64,000 nt of DNA from NCBI RefSeq assembly GCF_000315625.1, contig NW_005434622.1:200883-264882 (forward strand), in the 5' to 3' direction. Below, in pieces: positions 37,101 through 56,802 of this stretch. The notes beneath the pieces are model-generated. The model made no database searches. It was not told where the DNA came from and saw nothing but the letters and a program-made list of their open reading frames with translations. Every line of letters begins with the position of its first letter. The first letter of the stretch is position 1. This DNA is from Guillardia theta CCMP2712. Taxonomy: Eukaryota; Cryptophyceae; Pyrenomonadales; Geminigeraceae. Position numbers and translations under genes: made by a program.

Positions 37101-40100
37101 CTATTTCTCTGCCGCAGAACTCGTCTGGGGAGAATGCGAGCAACTCGAAGGGACAAGGGTTTCAGGTAAGTCAAAAGCGTGTAAGTGGAGCGATGTCGAT
37201 GAAAGGAAGTGACAGCATCCGCAGGGCGATGGTCTCAGGAAGCCCGGCGCGGTGTGGAAAATATTCCCTGTTGTCTTTGCTGTTCGCTGATGCAGTTTTT
37301 TTATCCGCATGACAGGCTCAAGGGTCTCAGGTTGTTATCTTTGCGAGTTCGCCATCATGTTCTCACATGGCCACTGCAGAACGAGCAGAGGAATGTCGCG
37401 TCCAACGAACAGACCCAAGTTCTGCAAGCCCTGCAAACTATCCAGCAGCAGGTGCTTCTTTATCATTCCTGCATCAAAGTCGAGCGATGTTTGACAGGTC
37501 CAAGCACTGCAAGCTCAGCAGCAGTTGCAACTGCTGCAAGCGATGCAGGTAAGGATCGTTTTATCCTTGCTTAATGTCTGACATGCTTTCAAAAGATCCC
37601 TGGGGTTACTCAGGATCAAATCCAGCAGATTCAGCTCCTGCATCAGCAGCAGCTCCAGCAGCAGCTCCAGCAGCAGGTTGATGATTTCTGCCTTGTCTTC
37701 CTTTCTCTGATACTTCTCGCAGCAACAACTTCAGCAGCTGCTTCAGCAGGTAATGGATTCTTCAGATCGTCGTCTCTATTTCCGTGTTGTCTATCTGATG
37801 GTTTCCTTTTCGCTCCTTCCCTCTCACTCAACAGCAACAGAGGCAAGGCCAGGCCGTATCACAAGGCAAGCAGGCTGATGGATCCCATGGTCATGGCTCA
37901 GGCATCTCCCTCGGGGCTCGTCGTGAGCAGGTCGGTCAAGAGAGCGTTGTGATGGCTGAGATGCCGTTAGTGATGGTTGCTGGTACAGGATGATAAGTTG
38001 AAACCTATCATCAAGCGTGAAGATCCCGGAAAGGGCCTCTCGGCCGACATGTTCAGAAAGGATCAGCGCTTCAAGGACTCGGAGGGTGATGAGCGCGGCC
38101 GGGGATTTGCCGCTGAAGAAGGCGCGCTGGCCGCCATGAGCACGGTCACTTGTCCACGGTCGACAATGTAGCAGCTCACCTCGGTTGAGTTCAGGTGTTG
38201 GAGGAGGCGACGGAATTCCTGAAGCAGCAGAAGAAGAAGCCGATGGAAGGAGGTACTCAGCGTGCCGCCAATGCGATGGATAAGGATCAGGACGAGTCTG
38301 ACATGAAGTGGATCTCTGGTGAGACGAGCAACCTTTTCTTGTCCCTGCTTTCGTTTTGACAGCTGACAGGTGGAGACTTTTCTGGAGCGAAAAAGAATCA
38401 GCGCCCGATCCCTCTGAAGCCTGGGGTGGAGAAGAAGGTATGTGCCACATTGCAGCTTGAGGTTGCTCACCAAGCTCGCAGGTGTTGGCTGAAAACAACA
38501 CGTTTTTGAGCGCATTTGGATCTCGCGGACTGCCGTTCCAACTCCCTTCTACTGAATTCTTGCCGCCCTCATCTTCTGAAGCGCGATCTCTGGCTGTAAC
38601 GGACAAGGACCTCAAGTACATCGTCCTTGTTTTGATGCAGGAGACGCTGTACACTGGCATGTTGCAAGATTGGGAGCACCTGCTCGGAGGAGGAGCAAGC
38701 TTGAATCTTGTACAAGAGACTCTCAGCATCCTTTCTGTCGCCCAAGACTTGTCCCAGTCCGACTTGAAGTCGATCCTCCGAGTCAAAGAGAGAGGGTTGA
38801 GCGAAGCCTGGAAGAGAATCTGGGCTACTCTGCATGAGAGTCTGGGCTGCACTTCTAAGAACCTCCTCGGGTTCGCTCAATCTGCCCTCCGATTGGCTGT
38901 CGAGAGGCGATACATCCTGTCTAGCGAGCATCGTGCGCAGGTTCAGTCTCGGTTGGCTCAGCACATGGGGTCCAAGGCTGGCCAAGTTTTCACACAAGAG
39001 TTGGGAGGCGACTGGGCGAAGCTCAGGATGTACCTCTCTCGCTCCCTGGCGAGCTTAGAGGAGGTGAGTGCATGCGTTCCTTTGTCATCGAGCCCCTCAC
39101 TTGGTTGGAAGGGCTTCGCTCGGGAGGCAATGAAGCCGGAGCAGGTGGACAAGGGTCCTGACGAGCCCACTGGCGTCATCAAGTCGTGCATCATCATCGC
39201 CAGGTTCCTCGGGGACTCCGGCCAGTTCCGAGAGGCCGACATCCTCTTCGACCGAGCGCGAATCCTCGCCATCAAGGGAGGAAACAAGCACTTCTGCGCC
39301 GAGGTAAGCGATGGTCGACGGCGAGTGTCCCTCCTCTCATGCGCGCTTCAGGTCTCCTTGTACTGTGCTGAGCTCCTCAACAAGTGGAGCTCCTCCGACC
39401 CTGCCTACTCGGTTGACACCATGGCGCGTTCGGCTGAGTACGCAAGCGAGGCGGCGCAGCTGTACGAGTCCCTCGACATTGTCAACGATATCCCGACTCA
39501 AGAGAAATTCAGTCAGGTAAAGGAATTTCCTCTCTTTCCCCCCTCTCCCCTGTGCTGACGGAGCCCCGCAGGCTCTCTACTGGAAGGGGCTCAACTACTC
39601 CACTCTCTGCCGTCTTGGAGGAACTGAACGATCCTCCGCCGAAGTCTCATGCGCGACTGCCCGCGAGGCCCTCGACAAGTGCCTGAGCGTCCGCAAGGCG
39701 ATCAAGGCGGCTCCTGCTAAGATCGCGGAGGTTCAGTTCGCTCGTGGTGTCTTGACCTTCTGCATGGCCGAGGCCCTAGCAGCAGGTGACATGGTCTGCC
39801 CTGGGCGCCTCGTGGGCTGATGAATGTATTGCAGGTCACATCTTCAAGGGAACTCCCAACAAGGACGAGGCAGTCCAGGGCCTCTATGCCGAGGCTCTTC
39901 AGCTCTTCCAGGATGTCTACGAGGACTGGAGATCTCGCCTCGGAGAGACGTCCTTGGAGACGGTGAAAGCGATCACGATGCTTGGAACGGTGAGCAGCAA
40001 GTTGAAGGGGCCGGAGGCTGCCATCGAGTGGTCCAAGAAGGAAGTCCAGATCCGCGAGGAGGTGCAGGGGAAACTTCACCCCCGCACCCAGCAGGCTCGC

Positions 40101-40819
40101 AGGAACTACGCCAACCTCTTGGAGCAGCTGTCAGGCAAGGGCGGCTCAGGCAAGCCCAAGAGCGACGAGGGCTCGGGAGGCGCGAAGCAGGCTAACTTGA
40201 GCGTGTCGCCAGTGGATCTCACCAAGAAGGCTGAAGGTCAAGCAGCTGGTGGAAAGATGGACTTGCTGAGCGGTCTGGCGCAAGCTGGGATGAAGGTCAA
40301 GACGGAAGGAGGCGAGCAGGTCGGCGCCATGAACGCCCTCATGGCAGCGATTGAGGTGAGGGAGAGGCTGGCGCGCTCAACCCCTGACTGCTTTCCCAGC
40401 GTGAGAACGACAAGAGCAAGCCGCAGGAGAAGTCCGCGGAGCCTTCCGGTCATGCCAATGCCGCTGAGGTCGAGCAGCGAGGAAAGGAAGAGGTGGCACA
40501 GCCTGCTGAATCGTCGAGCGCGACCAAGAGGAAACTCGAGTCGGACGAGGAAGACTCGGACGCCAAGAGAGAGAAGAGGAGGAGGAGCGACTCGGAGAGC
40601 GTTGCCGACTCCGAGGCCAAGAAGAGCTCAGATGTCAAGAAGGAAGACGAGCAGGCTAGCGAAGAATCAGAGGATGGCGAGGGTGGGCTGGAGATTGACG
40701 ATGAAGAGGAAGAGGAGAAGGCAGAAGAGAAGAAGGCCGAGGCCAGTCAGGAGGCTACGAGCGAGCCAGAGAAAGAGGCCAAGGACGATCAGAAAGAAAG
40801 CTCCTCCGACAAGTCGTAA
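34181..40819 (+). CDS. Gln-rich micro-exon protein with TPR-like C-terminal half, probably nuclear
   Basis: Start at ATG 34181 (MEQQQAWARQLAAAQSASNS). The 5' two-thirds is a chain of about two dozen small exons, many encoding only Gln/Leu-rich text such as LQQHLQQQLQMQ, LQNIGAQEQFARAIQQQIQG and IQQIQLLHQQQLQQQLQQQ. From about 37990 exons are longer: DDKLKPIIKREDPGKGLSAD, then a large exon near 38482-39062 (TEFLPPSSSEARSLAVTDKD...), then helical-repeat exons to 40360 (e.g. QLFQDVYEDWRSRLGETSLE; AAIEWSKKEVQIREEVQGKL) resembling TPR/kinesin-light-chain arrays. The tail is acidic with a bipartite basic signal (DAKREKRRRSDSES). Three ψKxE sites (IKRE, VKTE, VKKE) could be sumoylated. Family not recognised; a transcription-related role is inference. 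It could be two genes joined by eye. Confidence 0.62.
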
Positions 40820-41091
40820 TCATTCTCTCCTCCTCTCCCCGAGACATTTAATGATCTAAATAAAACATGGTCAATGAAGCGCTGTCTGCGCCTCATCCCG
40901 CCTCTCTTAACGTCCCTCCCTTCGCCTCTACTCGCTCTAGTGAGGTCCAGGGCATCCGAAGCCGCCAGGGTGGGACATGCAGTCAGTCTCGGTTCCTCCG
41001 CGCACGCCTGGCAGAGAGTCAAGAGAAGAGCGCAGCAGAGGAGCAGGTCAACTCACGAGCAAAGACAGAAGAGTGCTGCCCAGCGTACCCG
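40820..41091. other. 3' flank of the Gln-rich gene
   Basis: Immediately after the stop come AATAAA-like text (CTAAATAAAACATGG at about 40856) and mixed sequence with overlapping short frames on both strands; nothing convincing. Confidence 0.4.
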
Positions 41092-41917
41092 CTAGCATCC
41101 GCCACCATGCTGCGACAAGACCGTCATGGAGGAGGTCAGGAGGGCAAAGAGAGCGCACGTGAGGCCATGGTTTGACGAGTGCATGTCCCATCGCACTTTG
41201 GGGCGAGCAGATTCGCCGCACATGGGGCAGTGGAGCTTGTACACTTCAGCTGCCAAGGCCTGGGTGGAGCCGGTGGGCCTGAGGAAAACAAAGAAAGAGA
41301 CAGTGAGGAACATGGATAGAGAAGAGGAAAGGAGGGTGTAGAGGAACGATCAGGATCATGTGAGGTGAGAGAGGATCAAGTGATGGCGCAGAGGATAGAC
41401 ACTGAGACTATCTCTCACAGGATACAGCAGAGGCATGTAGCTAGCACGATAGCAGGTGAACATTACGTTCAGGGCAGGAGAACGATACCAAGTGAAAGCT
41501 GATGATTGCAAAGGCTGCAATGCAGACCCAGAAATCATCGCAAGCACAGGCGTACGGATATTGGTTCAAGGTGAAAGACATAGAATTAACGATCGTACAA
41601 AAACGTGTCACAATCCTAAACTTACTCCTGATCATCCTGCTCCCTCTGCTACTTTTCTTCATTTTGGCCTTTACCCTGCACCTTCACTGCTCCAGCTCCT
41701 GATCCCGCTCCTAATCCTTCCCTTTCCGCTCACTCGCCTCTTGTCCTTGCTATAGTTTTCTCTCCTCGTCTAAAAGGCTCCTGATCCTCCTCTCCACCAT
41801 CAACACCTTCTCGATCTTGATCCTCCTCGTCTCCTCCTGCTCCCATTCTTCTCACCTTCCTGGCGTGTTCCTCACGCTGTCCGTCATGGGCTGCACCGCC
41901 ATCAACAAGCCGAACAT
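41092..41917 (-). CDS. Possible small spliced membrane protein (weak)
   Basis: A candidate minus-strand gene. A possible first exon from ATG 41917 (MFGLLMAVQPMTDSVRNTPG) ends at a good GTGAGAAG donor. Later open segments include a hydrophobic stretch (WVCIAAFAIISFHLVSFSC, about 41540-41480) and an exon near 41290-41160 with CPMCGESARPKVRWDMHSS followed by LTCALFALLTSS. A CPxC pair followed by a hydrophobic helix is reminiscent of LITAF-type zinc domains, but the second Cys pair was not found. Splicing between these parts is not established. Confidence 0.25.
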
Positions 41918-42956
41918 GGTTCTATTTCCGTGTTGCGGCGGAATGCGTAACGACAGGATAACGTAGTTTCCCTTCGGCGCGGCAAGTGGCGGCCCGGCCG
42001 ATCTGACGCCCCGGGTGCCGGCAGGTCACTGAAGTTTTTGCAGACGTTACAATCAGACGAATAGAGAAGAATATTGTAACCGCCCTGGCAGATATCTCGC
42101 CGTGATCCCACAGGGGTAGTGCTGTGAGTCCTCAGTACCGGTTATATATACAGAAAATTAGGGTGGAGAGAAGGGGTGGTAATAGATTTACGATTTATTA
42201 GGAGTCGGCCCTGTGGAGTTGACAAGTGGGGTGGGGTTGTCCACTGTGCAGAGTTTATCAGGGGGGTGGGGTTGTCCAATTTCTTTCAATGAGGGGTGGG
42301 TTAAAGTCATTGTCTGGTGCTCCTAGTGCAGAAGAACTGGACTACCCCCTTTATTACTATATTGGTTAGGGGTATTCACGGTATGTGATGGGTACACTAT
42401 TTCGATGTCGTGAAGGTGGGGTGGGTCTTTTTGAGTTGACCGGTGGTCCAAGTCACGTTACCTGCCAACACTCAAGGAACGACTCAACCACCCCAGCCCC
42501 ATTATATACTACCCCACCCCTAAAGAAGCCAAGAAAAATGCTTCCAATGGTAGGAATGGACGGGTGGATGGAACTACCCTACCCACACCGATAAACCATT
42601 TTACACTGTCGGAGAGCAGTGCTCTATACTCTTGATTTCATGGGGGTGGCACAGGAGAATATGGGGTACTGGAATGGATTTGTAGGGTGGTCGAAGCAAA
42701 AGAAGGGTACAATGGCCGACTTAGATGGGTAGGGGTAGTGGAAAACAAATCATGAACGGGTGAAAATACAGAATAATGTAGGGGTATTTGATGATTTTGA
42801 GGGGTACACTCTCCTGAAATTGATTTCGAGGGTAGGGTTACAAAGGACGGGGTGGTTGCATGGATTCCTAGAACGAGTGGTAGGGTGATACTGGGGGCGC
42901 TCGGGATGGGGCGAAAGAAAGGGAGGCTAAGGATTCCATGGCGGGGAGGGATGACG
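41918..42956. other. Intergenic island, G-run words on plus strand
   Basis: A small GC-rich patch at about 41975-42040 followed by about 800 bp of GGGGTGGGGTT, GGGTAGGGTT and TACCCC words with GTACC palindromes. It looks like the other islands. No gene is recognised. Confidence 0.55.
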
Positions 42957-43223
42957 ATGGCGGCAAGCCTTCTGCTTGCTTCGCGCGCTCTTCCTCTCTT
43001 ACCATCTCCTCTCTTTCCGATGCCTCTGATCATTCTCCTGTTCGTCGTCGTGCTCTCTGCCATCCCTCCCCCCTCCGTTCTCGGGATCGCTTGCGGATCG
43101 GCGGTTGTCGGGTTCTACATCCATTCCTTCTGGGGTCTAGCATGGCTCTCAGCATGGACAACATGTGCAGTTGCTGCAGCTCTAAGTGATGAGGACAAGG
43201 AGGAAGCGTCTGATGTGCACTGA
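42957..43223 (+). CDS. Possible small membrane protein (competes with minus-strand ORF)
   Basis: Open frame MAASLLLASRALPLLPSPLF, then two or three hydrophobic segments (PLIILLFVVVLSAI; VLGIACGSAVVGFYIHSF; LAWLSAWTTCAVAAAL) and an acidic end DEDKEEASDVH. It reads like a small integral membrane protein but overlaps the minus-strand candidate at 43030-43500; at most one is likely real. Confidence 0.3.
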   Translation: MAASLLLASRALPLLPSPLFPMPLIILLFVVVLSAIPPPSVLGIACGSAVVGFYIHSFWGLAWLSAWTTCAVAAALSDEDKEEASDVH

Positions 43224-43500
43224 TGTTCTTGGCAGGCTCGGCTGAACTTATCTTTGAAGAGAAATCGGCAGGGGAGAGCAGGAGGCTGGCGATGTGCTCC
43301 TGGGCCCTCCATGCTCCTTCTTTGATGTCGATGAACATGCTGTGGAGCCTGCCGTCCTGCCTGACGCTGCTGCCGAGATTGATGTCGATGGTGTTCTTCG
43401 AGGTATCAGTTACTCCAAAGATCCTGAATAGCTTTGGATGAGTTTGTTGTCGGCAGATTGTTGCATTCTTGACCTTCATCACGATATCCTTCTTATCCAT
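43030..43500 (-). CDS. Hypothetical protein (competes with plus-strand ORF)
   Basis: Open from ATG 43500 (MDKKDIVMKVKNATI) through GVTDTSKNTIDINLGSS and HSMFIDIKEGAWRAQEHIAS. The first about 90 residues look globular and coding; the 3' part (Arg-rich, ends at 43030) may be read-through of an intron. Its start is 87 bp from the divergent hydrolase start, similar to the HORMA/STAND pair. Family not recognised. Confidence 0.38.
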   Translation of the reverse strand: MDKKDIVMKVKNATICRQQTHPKLFRIFGVTDTSKNTIDINLGSSVRQDGRLHSMFIDIKEGAWRAQEHIASLLLSPADFSSKISSAEPAKNISAHQTLPPCPHHLELQQLHMLSMLRAMLDPRRNGCRTRQPPIRKRSRERRGEGWQRARRRTGE

Positions 43501-43587
43501 GGTGAAATCTTGTTTCTGACTTCCCTCTTGTCCCCTCCTGCTCTCCCAGTTCATCCCCTCCTCCCTTCTCTTCCTCCTCCACGGACG

Positions 43588-45171
43588 ATGGTGGGTTGTA
43601 ATTTTTTGAAGCTGGGCGAGAAGCATTTAGAGCCTTCCGAGGACAAGGATCGGGGCCACAAGGAGGAAGCAGGGATCGCGACTACTCCCGTCGTCTTCGT
43701 CGGTGGACCCAACGGAGGTTGGCTGCGCCATTCCTGCTGCCGTCATGAGCGCTTGTGATTTCGCTGTGCAGGGGAGTCGAGCTGGTTAGTGGCGAAGCTC
43801 AACTTTGCTCGACAGAGGCAGAGCTTCTCGCCGATCCTGGTGTTCAACCTGGAAAAGGAGAGCAACGAAGGCATCCTTGGGTCCTCCGACCGGCTCGCCA
43901 GCTTCGTCCAGGAGCATGTGCTGCCTGTCTACGGGCCGAGAGTTTGCCTAGTCGGTCACTCGGTCGGAGGGCTGATCTGTGCCTACTATGCTGACTTCGT
44001 GGCCCCAAGCCAGCAAGTGAAGGTAGAGACAGGCGATGCTGCTGCTGCCGATGATGATGATGATGGTGCTGGTGCTGGTGCTGGTGCTGGTGCTGGTGCT
44101 GGTGCTGGTGATGATGATGACGATGTCAAGGTTGACAAGGCTGATTTTTGCTGATGTTAAAACTTAGGTGGTCAGTGTTGTTTGCATCAGCACACCATGG
44201 AAAGGGATAGAGGAGGGCGTGTCAGGGAAGATCAAGAAATGGTTGATGTTTGGACCCAACACCTCTGCGAAGAAGATGATGGTACCTGTGTGCTTGCGAC
44301 TTGTTAGGGTATGTGAGGAGCGAGCAGGTTGACTTACAAGAAAACTCTGCCGTGCTGCACAGCATTCAAGAGTGTCAGCTGCAGCCAGCTCACCTCCAGG
44401 TGAAACAGACGGAGCTGGGGAGGAGTTGGAGATGACTCTGGCTCAGAGTGCGGGGAGAGCGAGGTTTTACAACATGGCGGGGCGAGGAGACTGGTTGGTG
44501 CACCAAGGAAGGTGAGGCGCTCGAGTGAGGGAGGACGGAGGACAGTTTTTGATGGTGGGACATGCAGGCATATCATGGAGAGAAACGCGTTCTGGTGCTG
44601 CTGGCTCCCCCACGTGGGCCACTACTCCATCCTCCTCTCGCAGACAGTGTGGGACCAGGTGGGAATCAGAGCAGCGAGGATGGAGGGATAGGAGTGTGAG
44701 AGGAGGAGAACAGGCAGGAAGGACAGGGAGGAGGGGATGGTTATGTGGGATTGCAGAGTAGATCGATGAGAGCGGATAAGATACGAGTGCACGAGCAGTG
44801 AAGAGGGGGGGGGGGGGGGTCTGGAAAGGGAGTAAGAGAGTTAAGAGCAGAAAGTAGAACGAAAGTGAATAGATAGCAGAGGGCGATCGGAGAGCCAGTG
44901 GAGGGGCTAAAACGTCTCGTTTGCAGGTCCTTGTGTGGCTTCAGAATGCCTGCATGTCCAAGGGGTGGGTCGCGAGTTTTGCTTCCTCGATTTGTCCTCA
45001 TGTTTTTACAGGAGCTCGGAGGTAGCGTTCAAGTGCGGGGTCAACGGGCCAGCGGAGGAGAAGGACGCCAAGAGGAAGCCGGTAGAGGAGGAGGAGACGA
45101 AGTCAAGCCCCGGGAGGCCTCTCAACTGCCAGTGTGGGAGGATGAACGGGGATGCTGCAAGCTTGGTGTGA
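43588..45171 (+). CDS. Alpha/beta-hydrolase (lipase/esterase-like)
   Basis: Spliced gene from ATG 43588 (MVGCNFLKLGEKHLEPSEDK). Exon 1 ends TPVVFVGGPNG and joins GESSWLVAKLNFARQRQ, the usual first β-strand and oxyanion region of the fold. The same exon holds VCLVGHSVGGLICAYYAD, a GHSVGG nucleophile elbow. Next come VVSVVCISTPWKGIEEGVSG, ENSAVLHSIQECQLQPAHLQ, FYNMAGRGDWLVHQG (likely acid-residue loop) and WCCWLPHVGHYSILLSQTVW (candidate catalytic His). The last exon is polar (VNGPAEEKDAKRKPVEEEET) with stop at 45171. A serine hydrolase acting on an ester or amide is inferred; substrate unknown. An intron holds a GGTGCT repeat (about 44067-44108), and a run of 15 G lies at 44805-44819. Confidence 0.75.
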
Positions 45172-45767
45172 CTGGTGAGAGCGATCGAGGAGAGGGGGAC
45201 CACTCCGCCCTGGCCCTGATGGCTTTGAGGCGACGGGCTGCAGGAATCGTTGTGATCCGGGTGGAGATGGAAATGTAACGTCGAGTAGGACGAGAAACAG
45301 GATGGAATGGTTGAGGAGGAGGAGGAGGAGCTAGTTTGGAGGGGTTGCAGAGGGATGTTGAAGTGCAGGAGGAGGAAGGGAAGAGGCGGACTTTTATTCT
45401 TTATGTATATTCCTGAAGGATTCTTTCATGATGTAGTAAATAACCTGACAACCAAGTTGTTATTTTCTGACACAAAGGTGAGATTGACCAGATAAGCGTT
45501 TTTTTCAGCGAGTGTCACAGACAGACTGATCGTTGGTTCCACGCAAAGACAATCGTGTGAATTCTTACGCATTCAATCTACTTCGATATACGATTGACGG
45601 CGGATCATTACTAGCAACTTCAAACTCACAATTGTTCCAAAGTTCATTTTGCTGTTTTATTCTCTTAAAGACCAAGATAACTCATATGATTTCTGTCGCA
45701 CTGAAGCGATTCTCAGTTGATTACTATGGAATAAAAGCATCTGATTGAACTTTGAATATCAAGAAGA
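45172..45767. other. Convergent intergenic spacer
   Basis: Between the hydrolase stop and the HORMA stop. A short purine-rich stretch at 45310-45390 gives way to AT-rich DNA. No gene or repeat is recognised; presumably 3' UTRs. Confidence 0.5.
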
Positions 45768-47264
45768 TTACTTCGTTTTGAATCGCTTGCTTTGTCGAAT
45801 CGGAGAAGACGCTACTTTGCAGCGATAATGTCCTGAAGTTTTCTCGATACCCTGCTCCTGACTGTGAGAATATCAGGCAACGTCTTGTCAAGATGGCATC
45901 AAAGAGCCATATCACATGGTTGGTACCTGCACAAGATTCGAAAGGATTCTTCTGATGTTTCAGGCTTTTTAGGCTTTGCGGCTTTGGAGTTTTGTACAGG
46001 CTGGCTTCTCCGATTTGCAGCCGTCTTGGACTTTTGCGCGTTTGTTGTCTGAGCTTCTTGGTTGCTTTGTGTCCTGACACTTTCAAAGGGTCAGATCAAA
46101 GAAATCATAGCAGTGCTGAAAGATGTACTTCACAGCGACTGAATGGAATCCTGTGTTGAATCCTCCGATCTGCAGGTCGTTGCTTGAGTCTCCGTAAAAA
46201 TCTGCAGCAATTGTGACCGGTCTCCACGTCCAATGTTGCACACCTTCAGTCGATGGATCCATCCGAAAGTTGTGTGGGGTGAAAGTTTCGTACTCCTCGT
46301 TATGATAATAGTGCATCCGAATCGACAAGAAATATTTCTTTGCACAACAGTCAGTACTTACATGAAGCATATTGCAATACCTGCGGCAGCTCGTCCAGTG
46401 TCCCCAGCATTGCAATGAGTGATCTGACGAGAATCTCTGACGCAAGCAGTTGTGAGTTCAATACTCAGCAATTCATCCAAAGCTCTTACGGGTGTTCTGC
46501 TTGATGCTCTCGTGGCCGGGCAAGTCTTTTGCATTCTTGTTCTTGTGCCTTTGAGTTTCTATGTCCAGACTGCAGTTATCTCCGTCGTACCCAAACGAAA
46601 AGGTATAAGACTCGATGAGATCTTTTTCAGCGCATTCCGGTGAAAGGAAAATTCCCTACGACCATCTAAACTAACGAAAGCTCATTCGGAAAGTCACCAA
46701 AACAAGCCGATGAAGAATCTTCTTTTTCAATGCATCTGCAACAACGTCCACAAAACGTGCACACAACTCACGAGTGTCAATTTGAGCATACCAACAACAT
46801 CCTCCTTGATCCAGCGATAGAGCGTGTCTGCTTTGGGGTTCTCAAGGTTGTTTTTGAAACGATGCAAAGTATTTCTAGCAAAAGTCAGGTCATGAAGATT
46901 TGGTTTTTACAAAGCTCACCCTGCAAACTTAACAGACTCAAAGCAATCCTTTGGGAGCAGTTTTCTGCTGTAGAAGATTTCGCACATGGAAGCAGAAAGC
47001 AGGTTCTGTTCGACATGGTCGATATCAGCGCACACGCGACCTAGGTACTTGAGTTCGAATGATCTTCCTCCTCTATCTCCTCCCCATCTTCTGCTCCTCT
47101 CCACTCCTCTCCACTCCCTCTTCTCTCCTCTTCTCTCCCTCTTCCTCTCCCTCTCATCTCCTCTTCCTCTCCTCTTCTTACTCTACATCTACTCGTCTGT
47201 GACTCACCTGCATAACAGCCTGAGATTCGCGCATGGTCACCGCGCTCGCAGTCGCTGTCGCCAT
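45768..47264 (-). CDS. HORMA-domain protein (Hop1/HORMAD-like)
   Basis: Minus-strand exons from ATG 47264: MATATASAVTMRESQAVMQ, then YLGRVCADIDHVEQNLLSAS with FYSRKLLPKDCFESVKFAG, NTLHRFKNNLENPKADTLYR with WIKEDV, ECAEKDLIESYTFSFGYDGD, REILVRSLIAMLGTLDELPQ, and KYFLSIRMHYYHNEEYETFT plus PHNFRM. Order and text (P-DCF, WI-x-D/E-G/D-V, IESYTFxFxY, RxLxxMxxTLxxLP, KYxxxRMxY) match the HORMA fold of meiotic axis proteins. These recruit partners through closure motifs and are remodelled by the Pch2/TRIP13 ATPase. The C-terminal part is basic and disordered; several exon choices are possible there, and I favour the one ending VASSPIRQSKRFKTK with TAA at 45768-45770. It shares a roughly 100-bp divergent promoter with the STAND gene. 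Confidence 0.8.
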
Positions 47265-47367
47265 GTTCGGAATGCCACAAACTTCCCTCGTCCCGCCAAA
47301 GGAAAAAAAGAAATCTTGTCTGATTTTCAACAGTTTCCCCGGCCGTGGGCCGGGAGGTTAGTTCGCT
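47265..47367. promoter_or_regulatory. Compact divergent promoter with E2F-like site
   Basis: Only 103 bp separate the HORMA and STAND start codons. TCCCGCCAAA at 47291-47300 (TTTGGCGGGA on the other strand) matches the E2F/DP consensus, a cell-cycle transcription signal conserved from algae to animals. The function is inferred from sequence and gene type. Confidence 0.5.
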
Positions 47368-56518
<9,151 letters not shown>

Positions 56519-56802
56519 CAGGAAGCGACGGTGATGAGCGAGGATGGAAGGCTGGACGCAGGAGGTTGTGAGGAGGAACAAAGGGGAGGAAGGTATACAG
56601 GAAGGACAGGGGAGTGAAGGGTGTGCGGAGGGGGAGGGAGGGCTGGGGGAAGGACAGGAGGAGAGGAGGGGGATCAGGAGGAGGAGGAGGAGGAGGAGGA
56701 GGCGTCGTAGAGTTTCAAGTCTATTAAGAGGAAGAAGATGTCATGGGTACACTCAGATCGCACGCGAGGAAGAGGGGCGTTGCTGTTGCCCTTCCTCCTC
56801 CC

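Noticed and set aside
37824-38852. Minus-strand 342-aa frame
   Set aside because: Antisense to several spliced exons of the Gln-rich/TPR-like gene whose frames continue across introns; this frame shows no motif.
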